The notes below the pieces were generated by a model that saw nothing but the letters and a program-made list of their open reading frames with translations, did not search any database and was not told the origin of the DNA. Below, piece after piece: positions 1 through 5,825 of a stretch of 8,237 nucleotides of DNA. Each line of letters opens with the position of its first letter. The first letter of the stretch is position 1. The translations under genes and the position numbers were made by a program. Source of the stretch: Archaeoglobi archaeon (GTDB lineage Archaea; Halobacteriota; Archaeoglobi; Archaeoglobales; Archaeoglobaceae); NCBI GenBank assembly GCA_004347865.1, contig QNUZ01000104.1, positions 1-8,237 on the forward strand, read 5' to 3'.

Positions 1-209
1 GCCAGGCTGTACAATGAGCTGAACTTTGAAAGGAAGTTTCCGGAGCAGAGGCTACCTCCATGGGGATGGCGTTAACGGGGGGGGCGCAGCCCTAGCTTCT
101 GAGGTGGAACGGGTGACTCGGGAGCCTAAAAGGGCTGTGAACAGCAGACCGATGAGAGCCTTAGAAGCAAGAATCTCCCGGTTTTAGCCTTGGAGAGAGT
201 CAACTTTTC
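1..209 (+). mobile_element. IS200/IS605-type element remnant, copy 1 (3' end, left side cut by window)
   Basis: This is the right-hand part of a deleted tnpB-type element. Positions 4-33 read LYNELNFER, an N-terminal TnpB stretch that matches copy 2 (1621-1650) with three substitutions. The sequence then jumps in frame to KFPEQ and on to the element's 3' end. Relative to copy 2 it lacks 165 bases (55 codons), and both copies lack nearly all of the TnpB core. The 3' tail ends in ALEARISRF and a TAG that sits in a terminal hairpin (175-195), followed by GTCAAC as the probable right end near 204. A run of 8 G here, against 6 in copy 2, shifts the tail reading frame. It encodes no functional protein. 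Its first bases continue outside the window. Confidence 0.8.
49..209 (+). repeat. Direct repeat, conserved element 3' end (copy 1)
   Basis: These 161 bases match 1831-1989 with only two substitutions (CCTAG/CCTTG and CCCGG/CCCAG) and a 2-base difference in a G run. Identity stops right after GTCAACTTTTC in both. In IS200/IS605 elements this segment is the end of tnpB plus the right-end hairpin, and it gives rise to the omega (reRNA) guide scaffold. That it is far better conserved than the coding remnant next to it is seen directly. That it is still transcribed is inference. Confidence 0.85.
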
Positions 210-1069
210 CATTTACGGTCCCTATCTATTAAAATCAAATATGCCAATGCAATTCCACCTACCGCAAGCAAAAATTCAAAGCCGGGTGTGGATCTTTGAA
301 CCTTTGTTGATGTTTCCACAGTTTTTTTAGGAGGCGATTCTGTAGGCTTAGTCATATTTGCTACCTCCTTTTCCTGCGAAGAGGTTACATTTGGCGTAGA
401 AGTGGCTGCTGGCGTTGGTGTAGGTTTACTCTTAGCCTCCAACACATTGAAATATATATAATTTGATTCCAATCCGCAAACGGGATCATTAGCATAGATG
501 ATATAATAACCAGAGGCAATATAGGGAATTTCAAAGTTCGTCTCAAATGTTCCTTTCTCGTTCGTCCTAGCAATTTTCTTCGCAAGAACTTCTTTGAGAA
601 CTATACCGGAAACGTCGAAGAAGTTTGCCAATATTACTTCGACATCTGAATTCGCTGAAAATCCTTTACCGGTCACGGTTATGGTTGAGCCTGCCGGTGC
701 CTCTCTGGAAGATAACCTCGTTATCTTTGGTGTTAGATTAAAGGTCGTATATGCATTTCTCCTTACTTCATCTACTACCTTAACTGTTTTTATCCCGCAA
801 GAAATTTCGGGGACGTCCAATCTTACCGAAAAAACACCATTTAGATCCGTTTTTGCTATTGCAACGATTTTCTCTTCAAAAAAGATACCAACGTTGGAAT
901 CTGGCCCAAAGCCACCGCCACTAATTCTTACAGAATCCCCCACACTCCCCTCTATGGGGCTTATTCTTATCCAACCAGAAGCATGACTGGTCTGAATACA
1001 CAGGAAAATCAACAATGCCGAAACAGATATCCATCTTGCTAAAGTGGCACAAATCATAACTCGAATCAC
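200..1069 (-). CDS. Exported two-domain Ig/TIG-like protein with PGF-CTERM anchor
   Basis: A predicted surface protein of 289 residues. Residues 1-30 form a signal peptide (hydrophobic core ISVSALLIFL, likely cleaved after SHA). Two similar beta-rich repeats follow at about 33-112 and 114-210. Each opens with the pattern I-P-x-x-G / A-P-A-G-S and G-x-G-F, as in IPT/TIG-type domains, and each has one Cys (91, 198). A Pro/Thr-rich linker (about 213-262) leads to TPGF (261-264), a hydrophobic helix (265-281) and a basic end. This is the PGF-CTERM signal, which in archaea is processed by archaeosortase A and lipid-anchored. The start shown is GTG; an ATG four codons downstream (1057) is equally plausible, since each has a TATA-like box about 25 bases upstream. 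The stop and last codons lie in or at the edge of element copy 1. The binding partner is unknown. Confidence 0.85.
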   Translation of the reverse strand: MIRVMICATLARWISVSALLIFLCIQTSHASGWIRISPIEGSVGDSVRISGGGFGPDSNVGIFFEEKIVAIAKTDLNGVFSVRLDVPEISCGIKTVKVVDEVRRNAYTTFNLTPKITRLSSREAPAGSTITVTGKGFSANSDVEVILANFFDVSGIVLKEVLAKKIARTNEKGTFETNFEIPYIASGYYIIYANDPVCGLESNYIYFNVLEAKSKPTPTPAATSTPNVTSSQEKEVANMTKPTESPPKKTVETSTKVQRSTPGFEFLLAVGGIALAYLILIDRDRKWKS

Positions 1070-1075
1070 TTTTGA

Positions 1076-1100
1076 GATATTTAACCCTTACGATTTAAAG
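1076..1100 (-). promoter_or_regulatory. TATA-like boxes for the surface protein gene
   Basis: On the minus strand there are two AT-rich boxes. CTTTAAATC (1092-1100) is placed to start RNA near the GTG at 1069. TTAAATAT (1077-1084) is placed to start near the ATG at 1057. Either would give an almost leaderless transcript, so spacing alone does not settle the start codon. Confidence 0.4.
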
Positions 1101-1124
1101 GAACCATTTCAGAAGATTTAACCA

Positions 1125-1137
1125 AAAGTTTAATATG
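1125..1137 (+). promoter_or_regulatory. TATA box for tRNA-Leu
   Basis: AAAGTTTAATATG is centred about 29 bases before the first base of the tRNA, with a purine-rich A stretch upstream that suits a BRE. The spacing is typical of archaeal stable-RNA promoters. Confidence 0.6.
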
Positions 1138-1160
1138 TCTATTTTCATTTGAATGAAAAA

Positions 1161-1243
1161 GCGGGGGTTGCCGAGTGGCCAAAGGCGCTGGCTTGAGGGG
1201 CCAGTTCCGTAGGGATTCGAGGGTTCAAATCCCTCCCCCCGCA
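1161..1243 (+). tRNA. tRNA-Leu(GAG): tRNA-Leu (anticodon GAG)
   Basis: An 83-base class II tRNA. The acceptor GCGGGGG pairs with CCCCCGC and the discriminator base is A. The D arm contains GCCGAGTGGCCAAAGGC. The anticodon stem CTGGC/GCCAG closes a 7-base loop TTGAGGG, which gives anticodon GAG (Leu, CUC/CUU codons). A long variable arm (TTCCGTAGGGATTC) and the T arm GAGGG-TTCAAAT-CCCTC follow. CCA is not encoded and no intron is seen. The gene lies between two directly repeated element remnants. Confidence 0.96.
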
Positions 1244-1358
1244 TAACAAGGAAAACTAGAGGCTTTACTTTCTTAAAAACTGATTCCAAAAGGGTTTCTA
1301 TGGGCCGTTACGAATGGCTAAAGAAAAGCACGGATAACATCTCAAGAGTAATAGAAAA

Positions 1359-1371
1359 ACCTTTATAAAAA
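1359..1371 (+). promoter_or_regulatory. Possible TATA box at the left edge of element copy 2
   Basis: ACCTTTATAAAAA, preceded by a run of A, is a good match to an archaeal BRE/TATA. It would start transcription around 1388-1395, inside the left-end hairpin and toward the deleted tnpB. It may be the element's own promoter or a flanking host sequence. No intact reading frame follows. Confidence 0.35.
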
Positions 1372-1386
1372 TGGGTGCCAAGAAAA

Positions 1387-1406
1387 CCCAGAGCTTTGGC
1401 TCTGGG
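1387..1406 (+). repeat. Left-end hairpin of element copy 2
   Basis: CCCAGAGC pairs perfectly with GCTCTGGG around a 4-base TTTG loop. The loop resembles those of the right-end hairpins in this window (TTTTA, CTTTAG). IS200/IS605 ends carry such subterminal hairpins for single-strand recognition by TnpA. The exact left cleavage point, expected a short distance upstream, cannot be placed. Confidence 0.55.
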
Positions 1407-1830
1407 ATGAATGGGCAAGGTTTGAATAGTTCTGTGTTGAGAAAGCCTTGGGGATGTTTCCTTGCAGAGGAAAGTCCAGATATGCGATATGAATATAGCC
1501 CATGCCTTAACGACCTTGAAAAATACATTGAAGCCCAGAAAGGTGCCCGAAGTGAAGTGAACGAACACTTTCATAATCTACGATTGTTCTGCCTTATGGG
1601 AACTCGCTGACAGCTGCGATAAGCTGTACAATGGGCTGAACTTCGAAAGGGGGGGGCAGGCTTACATGCGCTGCAGGCGTTTCGAGTGGTACCCTAAGCA
1701 TCTTTATGACAAATGCGTTCCGCTTATAGGCTCGGCAATTGCCCAGCAGATAATAAACAAGAACAACGAAGCCTAGAGGAGCTTCCTAGCCTTAAAGAAG
1801 CTCGAAGCCGAGAGAAAGCTCCCAGAGCGT

Positions 1831-1989
1831 AGGCTACCTCCATGGGGATGGCGTTAACGGGGGGCGCAGCCCTTGCTTCTGAGGTGGAACGGGTGACTCG
1901 GGAGCCTAAAAGGGCTGTGAACAGCAGACCGATGAGAGCCTTAGAAGCAAGAATCTCCCAGTTTTAGCCTTGGAGAGAGTCAACTTTTC
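1831..1989 (+). repeat. Direct repeat, conserved element 3' end (copy 2)
   Basis: The partner of 49-209, in the same orientation and about 1.78 kb apart. The tail frame here is open for 40 codons up to a TAG in the hairpin loop. That TAG aligns with the tnpB stop near the right edge of the window, which also sits in a terminal hairpin. This supports reading the segment as a TnpB C-terminus plus right end. Confidence 0.85.
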
Positions 1990-2020
1990 GCAGGAAAGAA
2001 CGAACTTAGCATTTACAATA

Positions 2021-2094
2021 TGCCCGGAGCCGGATTTGAACCGGCGACTATGCGGTCTTCAGCCGCACGCTCTCCCAAGCTGAGCTACCCGGGC
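2021..2094 (-). tRNA. tRNA-Phe(GAA): tRNA-Phe (anticodon GAA)
   Basis: A 74-base tRNA on the minus strand. The acceptor GCCCGGG pairs with TCCGGGC (one G-U pair) and the discriminator is A. The D arm is GCTC-AGCTTGGGA-GAGC. The anticodon stem TGCGG/CCGCA holds the loop CTGAAGA, giving anticodon GAA. The T arm is GCCGG-TTCAAAT-CCGGC. CCA is not encoded and no intron is seen. Element copy 2 ends about 30 bases from its 3' end. Confidence 0.96.
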
Positions 2095-2113
2095 ATATCA
2101 AAAAGTCTTGGTT

Positions 2114-2130
2114 GGGTATTTTTATCTTTC
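2114..2130 (-). promoter_or_regulatory. TATA box for tRNA-Phe
   Basis: Minus-strand GAAAGATAAAAATACCC is centred about 27 bases upstream of the first tRNA base. It lies back to back with the nac promoter in an 83-base divergent gap. Confidence 0.6.
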
Positions 2131-2144
2131 GCATCTTGAATGCA

Positions 2145-2158
2145 AAGTATTTTTAACT
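2145..2158 (+). promoter_or_regulatory. TATA box for the nac-trmI operon
   Basis: AAGTATTTTTAAC is centred about 26 bases before the nac ATG, so the transcript would be leaderless or nearly so. No Shine-Dalgarno sequence is visible before the ATG, which agrees. Confidence 0.5.
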
Positions 2159-2177
2159 TCTTAGAACAGCTCAATCT

Positions 2178-2507
2178 ATGCTTCCAATTAATGCGAAGCA
2201 GATGAAGAAGATGATGAAGCAGATGGGCATTGAAATGGATGAACTGGATGCAAAAGAAGTAATAATAAAGACGAGCACAGAAGAACTGATTTTTAGGAAT
2301 CCCAGCGTAACAAAGATCTCTGCAAAAGGTATGGAGACCTTTCAGGTTATGGGAGAATACGAAATCAGAAAGATAGCGCCCCAGATAAGCGATGAAGATG
2401 TTAAACTTGTAATGGAGCAAGCCAAGGTGGACGAAGAGACGGCAAAAAAAGCTTTGGTTGAGGCAAATGGAGATATTGCCGAAGCATTGCTGAAACTGCA
2501 GGGATGA
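2178..2507 (+). CDS. nac: Archaeal nascent polypeptide-associated complex protein
   Basis: A 109-residue homologue of alpha-NAC, which forms a homodimer in archaea, binds the ribosome near the exit tunnel and contacts emerging chains. The N-terminus (NAKQMKKMMKQMGIEMDEL) is the basic ribosome-binding helix typical of the family. The NAC beta-barrel covers about residues 25-66 (EVIIKTSTEELIF, VTKISAKGMETFQVMG). A UBA domain at about 71-108 follows (ISDEDVKLVMEQAKVDEETA, then ALVEANGDIAEALLKL). The length is normal for archaeal NAC. The ATG is supported by the family-like N-terminus and a TATA box 26 bases upstream. Its stop overlaps the trmI start as ATGA, so the two are probably co-translated. 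Confidence 0.96.
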   Translation: MLPINAKQMKKMMKQMGIEMDELDAKEVIIKTSTEELIFRNPSVTKISAKGMETFQVMGEYEIRKIAPQISDEDVKLVMEQAKVDEETAKKALVEANGDIAEALLKLQG

Positions 2508-3244
2508 AGCCTCCTGTTGTTCTCTCAAGGGGAAAAAATAGCTTTTTAGTTGAGAATTTTGAGGGGAAGCTTCACACGCATCATGGGGTAATAGATCTAA
2601 CTGAACTGCGGAATAAGTCATTTGGGGACACGATAAGAACGCATCTGGGCGTGGAGTACAGGATCGTCCCATTCAATCCGTCGGAGTTCTTCAAACACTT
2701 CAGAAGAGGTGCAACACCGCTGATGCCGAAGGATATCGGAGCGATAATCACGTACACTGGCTTATCACCGGATTCGCTTATATTCGATGCTGGCACGGGC
2801 AGTGGAATGCTCGCGGCCTATCTAGCATACTTCAACAAGTTCGGAGAAGTCATTACAGTTGAGAAAAGAGAAGAGTTCGCAAAGATCGCACGTAAAAACT
2901 TCAAACTTGCAGGACTAAAAAACGTGCATCAGATCATAGGTGACGCTTTAACAGTGGCAGATGGATTTAAAAAGGAGTTTGATCTCGTTGTTTTGGACAT
3001 GAAGGATGATATTGCCTTTGTTCCAAAGGCTAAACAGATCCTCAAGCTAGGAGGCTATTTGGCTGTCTATAATCCATACATAGAGGCGGCAAGAAGTGTG
3101 TATGAGGTGATGGGGAAAAACGAGTTCAGAGAACTTGAAGCCTTCGAGATTCTGCGCGTAGATCTGGACATAAAAAGGGTTGGAACAAGGACTTCAACTG
3201 GCGTCTGGCACACGGGATATATCGTGATCGGGAGAAAATACTAG
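2504..3244 (+). CDS. trmI: tRNA (adenine-N1)-methyltransferase, TrmI family
   Basis: A 246-residue class I SAM-dependent methyltransferase. Archaeal TrmI makes m1A at positions 57/58 of the tRNA T loop, as a tetramer. Visible features: RRGATPLMPKDIGAIITYTG (68-86) just before the catalytic domain; SAM motif I DAGTGSG (95-101); acidic end of beta-2 at E120; GDAL (146-149); VVLDM (162-166); a late HTGYIVIGRKY that matches the HTG(F/Y) end of the family. Odd points: the D-x-P usual after motif IV is replaced by LDMKDD, and the common YSPT is YNPY, so this is a divergent member. A PIMT-like or other RNA methyltransferase role cannot be fully excluded. It overlaps nac by four bases, and its stop overlaps a convergent gene relic. 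Confidence 0.85.
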   Translation: MKPPVVLSRGKNSFLVENFEGKLHTHHGVIDLTELRNKSFGDTIRTHLGVEYRIVPFNPSEFFKHFRRGATPLMPKDIGAIITYTGLSPDSLIFDAGTGSGMLAAYLAYFNKFGEVITVEKREEFAKIARKNFKLAGLKNVHQIIGDALTVADGFKKEFDLVVLDMKDDIAFVPKAKQILKLGGYLAVYNPYIEAARSVYEVMGKNEFRELEAFEILRVDLDIKRVGTRTSTGVWHTGYIVIGRKY

Positions 3245-3395
3245 GTTGCAACTATCATCTTCGACTGGACTATATTAGGATTCTCATACGCCTTCTTGAT
3301 AGGTAAAGCTCCACTTCCCTCGACAACGAAGAAGGCTTCACGTTCAATCCAGCAAGTCTAGCTCCCATTTGCATAACCCTGCCTTTTCTGAAAAG
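3241..3395 (-). pseudogene. Frameshifted 3' remnant of an unidentified gene
   Basis: The minus strand carries 38 protein-like codons ending in TAG at 3241-3243 (FFVVEGSGALPIKKAYENPN, then IVQSKMIVAT). The upstream continuation (LFRKGRVMQMGARLAG, 3395 to about 3348) is in another frame, so one indel near 3340-3350 would rejoin them. The in-frame TAG at 3358-3360 and TAA at 3396-3398 exclude an intact gene here. Its stop codon interlocks with the trmI stop in a convergent arrangement, as for a natural gene end. I do not recognise the family. The 5' part seems to have been lost or replaced where the ala promoter now lies. A chance open stretch is the alternative. Confidence 0.45.
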
Positions 3396-3404
3396 TTAAA
3401 TATC
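3391..3404 (+). promoter_or_regulatory. TATA box for the ala-dph6-queC operon
   Basis: AAAAGTTAAATATC is centred about 26 bases before the ala ATG, which suggests a leaderless transcript covering all three plus-strand genes. Confidence 0.55.
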
Positions 3405-3423
3405 TTCCTCACAGCCTAAGGTT

Positions 3424-4392
3424 ATGGAAACTCTGATCCTATCAGCCGAAGATGTAAAGAGCCTTATAACCATGAGAGAAGCTATAAGTGCTGTTGAGGA
3501 GGCATTCAAACTTTACGCTCTTTCCGAAGCAATAATGCCTCCAAAAGTATACTTATACTTCAAAAAGGGAGATTTCAGGGCTATGCCTGCTTCAATTATG
3601 GGTTATGCTGGCGTAAAATGGGTAAACTCGCATCCGGACAATCCAAAAAAAGGTATACCGTCCGTAATGGCCGTGCTTATTCTCAACAACCCATCAGACG
3701 GCTTTCCGCTTACAGTCATGGACGGAACCTTTCTCACATCCCTGAGAACTGGAGCAGCTGGAGGGGTTGCAATAAAATATCTTGCAAGAAAAGATAGTAG
3801 AATTTTCGGATTTGTAGGCTGTGGGAAGCAGGCTCGCTACCAGTTGCTAGCAGCCAAGGAAATTTGTAAGATTGAGCTTGTAAAGGCTTACGATATAAAC
3901 AAAAACGCTGAAGAAAAATTCAAAAAATTCTGTGAGTCGCTTAGGGTTGATTGCGAGCTTAAAGAGCCTAAAGAAGTTTGCAATTGCGATGTGCTCATAA
4001 CAACGACCCCCTCTACGAGCCCCGTTGTTAGAAATGATTGGATTAGAGAGGGCACGCACATAAATGCTATTGGGGCAGACGCTCCTGGAAAGCAAGAACT
4101 CGAAATCGAACTCCTGCTGAGAGCAAAAATAGTCGTTGACGACGTGCACCAGGCTCTACATGGTGGAGAAGTTAATGTTGCCGTCTCAAAGGGGCTGATT
4201 TCGGAGAAAAATATTCACGCAACTCTTGGTGAGGTTGTTGCAGGGTTGAAGAAAGGGAGAGAGGGCAACGAAATTACGATTTTCGATTCTACTGGGCTTG
4301 CAATACAAGACATTGCTGTGGCCAAGATAGTTTACGAGAAGGCCGTTGAAAAATCTGTGGGGAAAAGGATTAAGCTCGTAGAGATGGAATGA
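3424..4392 (+). CDS. ala: Alanine dehydrogenase (ornithine cyclodeaminase/mu-crystallin family)
   Basis: A 322-residue protein whose length and motifs match, from memory, the characterised NAD-dependent alanine dehydrogenase of Archaeoglobus fulgidus (AF1665). That enzyme interconverts alanine and pyruvate plus ammonia, and is unrelated to the common bacterial Ald family. Visible features: substrate-side K41 and K65 (GYAGVKWVNSHP); SLRTGAAGG (106-114); Rossmann motif GFVGCGKQA (129-137) with D157 (KAYD) at the end of beta-2, suited to NAD; NAIGADAPGKQEL (214-226); IFDSTGLAIQD (286-296) near the C-terminus. Ornithine cyclodeaminase or another imino-acid reductase activity is possible within the family. 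Its stop overlaps the dph6 start (ATGA), so it leads the operon. Confidence 0.88.
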   Translation: METLILSAEDVKSLITMREAISAVEEAFKLYALSEAIMPPKVYLYFKKGDFRAMPASIMGYAGVKWVNSHPDNPKKGIPSVMAVLILNNPSDGFPLTVMDGTFLTSLRTGAAGGVAIKYLARKDSRIFGFVGCGKQARYQLLAAKEICKIELVKAYDINKNAEEKFKKFCESLRVDCELKEPKEVCNCDVLITTTPSTSPVVRNDWIREGTHINAIGADAPGKQELEIELLLRAKIVVDDVHQALHGGEVNVAVSKGLISEKNIHATLGEVVAGLKKGREGNEITIFDSTGLAIQDIAVAKIVYEKAVEKSVGKRIKLVEME

Positions 4393-5075
4393 GAACCGTT
4401 GTGCTAACCTCAGGAGGAAAGGATTCGATTCTGGCATTGCACAGAATTTTAGATAGAAAATTAGTTGAAAAAAGGGAAATAATTCTATTTGGAGTTATTC
4501 CAAAGAATCCCGAGTCATTCATGTTCCATACAGTGAACCTACACATGCTTGATGCAATTTCGAAGTGCCTTGAAATACCCTTGTTTAAGGCCGAGGTTTC
4601 AGGAGAGGAGGAAAGGGAAGTTCTGGAGCTAGAGGAGGCACTACTTAATTTAGATGCTGAAGCCGTTTGCATTGGGGCTATTGCTTCCAGATATCAGCTA
4701 AAAAGAATTGATGCTATCTGCAAAAAGCACGGATTAAGACTTTTTGCCCCCTTATGGGGCGAAGAACCAGAGAAGATTTTAAATGAGGTTGCTAACAGAT
4801 TTGAGGCTATTATAACCAGTGTTTCAGCGATGGGTCTCGATGAGAGCTTTTTGGCTAGGAAAATCGATCATAGCTGCATCGAACACTTAAAGATGGTGAG
4901 CGCAAAATACGGGGTTAGTCTAGTAGGGGAAGGCGGTGAATACGAATCCTTGGTTCTAAATGCCCCACTTTTCAGGAGAAGGATTTCGATCAAAAAGCTT
5001 GAAAAAACGTGGCGTGGGAGTACAGGGGTGGCAGTTGTTAGAGAATACGTGCTCGAGGATAAAGATATTATCTAG
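4389..5075 (+). CDS. dph6: Diphthine--ammonia ligase (Dph6-type PP-loop ATPase)
   Basis: A 228-residue member of the MJ0570/Dph6 family, which performs the last step of diphthamide synthesis on the histidine of elongation factor 2: ATP-dependent amidation of diphthine. The PP-loop SGGKDS is at 8-13. Other family hallmarks: a MFH motif (ESFMFHT, 42-48); GAIASRYQLKRID (96-108); APLWG (120-124); and the C-terminal GEGGEYES (180-187). The length is typical of the archaeal one-domain form. It starts inside the ala stop codon and is followed after 18 bases by queC, another PP-loop enzyme; the two are different families and not duplicates of each other. Unrelated PP-loop chemistry is unlikely given the GEGGEYES signature. 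Confidence 0.9.
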   Translation: MRTVVLTSGGKDSILALHRILDRKLVEKREIILFGVIPKNPESFMFHTVNLHMLDAISKCLEIPLFKAEVSGEEEREVLELEEALLNLDAEAVCIGAIASRYQLKRIDAICKKHGLRLFAPLWGEEPEKILNEVANRFEAIITSVSAMGLDESFLARKIDHSCIEHLKMVSAKYGVSLVGEGGEYESLVLNAPLFRRRISIKKLEKTWRGSTGVAVVREYVLEDKDII

Positions 5076-5093
5076 GACAGACAAATCAGAACT

Positions 5094-5825
5094 ATGAAAG
5101 CAGTACTGATATTTAGCGGGGGATTGGATTCTTCGACCCTCCTCTATCATTTGCTGAGCAAAGGATACGAAGTTTCAGCAGTAACTTTCATCTATGGCCA
5201 GAAGCATTCCAAGGAGATTGAATTCGCAAAAAAGCTAGTCGAAAAGGCTAAAGAGATTGGAAAACTTGATCACAGAATCGTGGACATATCTTCTATTCAC
5301 GATCTGATTTCGTTTGGCGCTATTACAGGCAATGAAAAGGTGCCAGAGGGATTTTATACGGAAGAAAGTCAAAAAGTGACTATAGTGCCAAATAGGAACA
5401 TGATTTTGCTTTCAATTGCTGCAGGATACGCTGTGAAGATAGGAGCAAAGGAAGTTTACTATGCTGCACACAGGAGCGATTACAGCATTTATCCTGACTG
5501 CAGGAAAGAATTCGTTAAAGCCTTAGATACTGCAATATACCTGGGCAATCTCTGGAATCCGGTTGAACTAAAAGCACCCTTCATTGACAAGACAAAAGCA
5601 GAAATCGTTGAACTGGGTTTAAGGCTGAAAGTTCCCTATGAATTTACCTGGAGCTGTTACCGAGGCGAGGAAAGGCCATGCCTTAGCTGTGGAACTTGCA
5701 TCGAAAGAACAGAGGCTTTCCTGCTTAACGGAGTTAGAGATCCACTGCTGAGCGAGAAGGAGTGGAACAGGGCTGTTGAAAACTACAAAATACTCGGAAA
5801 AAATCCTAGGCCCAAACTGGGATGA
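5094..5825 (+). CDS. queC: 7-cyano-7-deazaguanine (preQ0) synthase
   Basis: A 243-residue QueC. It converts 7-carboxy-7-deazaguanine to preQ0 with ATP and ammonia; in archaea preQ0 is inserted into tRNA by TGT and becomes archaeosine at G15. The PP-loop SGGLDSS is at 8-14. VPNRNMI (98-104) is the QueC signature. A zinc site is formed by C188, C196, C199 and C202 (SCYRGEERPCLSCGTC), followed by ERTEAF. The gene lies 18 bases after dph6 with no visible ribosome site, so it is probably co-transcribed. The C-terminus (NPRPKLG) ends inside CCCAAACTGGGATGA, a short hairpin-like sequence at the edge of the GC-rich gap. No queD or queE is in the window. Confidence 0.95.
   Translation: MKAVLIFSGGLDSSTLLYHLLSKGYEVSAVTFIYGQKHSKEIEFAKKLVEKAKEIGKLDHRIVDISSIHDLISFGAITGNEKVPEGFYTEESQKVTIVPNRNMILLSIAAGYAVKIGAKEVYYAAHRSDYSIYPDCRKEFVKALDTAIYLGNLWNPVELKAPFIDKTKAEIVELGLRLKVPYEFTWSCYRGEERPCLSCGTCIERTEAFLLNGVRDPLLSEKEWNRAVENYKILGKNPRPKLG

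Larger units (their letters stand above)
1387..1989 (+). mobile_element. IS200/IS605-type element remnant, copy 2 (internally deleted tnpB)
   Basis: About 600 bases running from a left hairpin (1387-1406) to the right-end hairpin (1955-1975) and GTCAAC (about 1984). From 1576 a tnpB N-terminal remnant is readable: IYDCSALWELADSCD, LYNGLNFER, WYPKHLYDK, then PLIGSAIAQQIINKNNEA. A TAG then stands where this family usually has Trp (EAWRSF), followed by RSFLALKKLEAE and KLPE. The sequence then jumps directly to the element's 3' tail, in a different frame (MALTGGAALASEVERVTREP, ending ALEARISQF and TAG). There is no RuvC core, no zinc ribbon and no tnpA. No good start codon opens the N-terminal remnant. 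It therefore encodes no functional nuclease and could move only with help from an element elsewhere. Confidence 0.8.

Noticed and set aside
594..986. Plus-strand 130-codon open frame opposite the surface protein gene.
   Set aside because: It is a shadow of the minus-strand gene, which has a signal peptide, repeats and a PGF-CTERM end.
1095..1289. Minus-strand open frame reading through tRNA-Leu (RGEGFEPSNPYGTGPSSQRL).
   Set aside because: This is the antisense translation of the tRNA, a common artefact.
1466..1600. GAGGAAAGTCC at about 1467-1477, identical to the CR-I block of RNase P RNA, with a CR-V-like TTCTGCCTTAT at about 1586-1596.
   Set aside because: The second motif lies inside readable TnpB codons (CSALW). 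No P1 pairing joins the two ends, and the GGTAAGAGC-type specificity-domain block is absent. I judge it a coincidence, though a covariance-model scan would settle it.
1371..1610. Plus-strand 79-codon open frame starting MGAKKTQSFGSG.
   Set aside because: It begins before the left-end hairpin and runs into the tnpB remnant in a different frame. No domain is recognisable, and it is explained by the decayed element.
2085..2672. Long minus-strand open frame opposite nac and trmI.
   Set aside because: It is rich in Cys, Phe and His in the manner of antisense translations, and nac and trmI have clear family motifs on the other strand.
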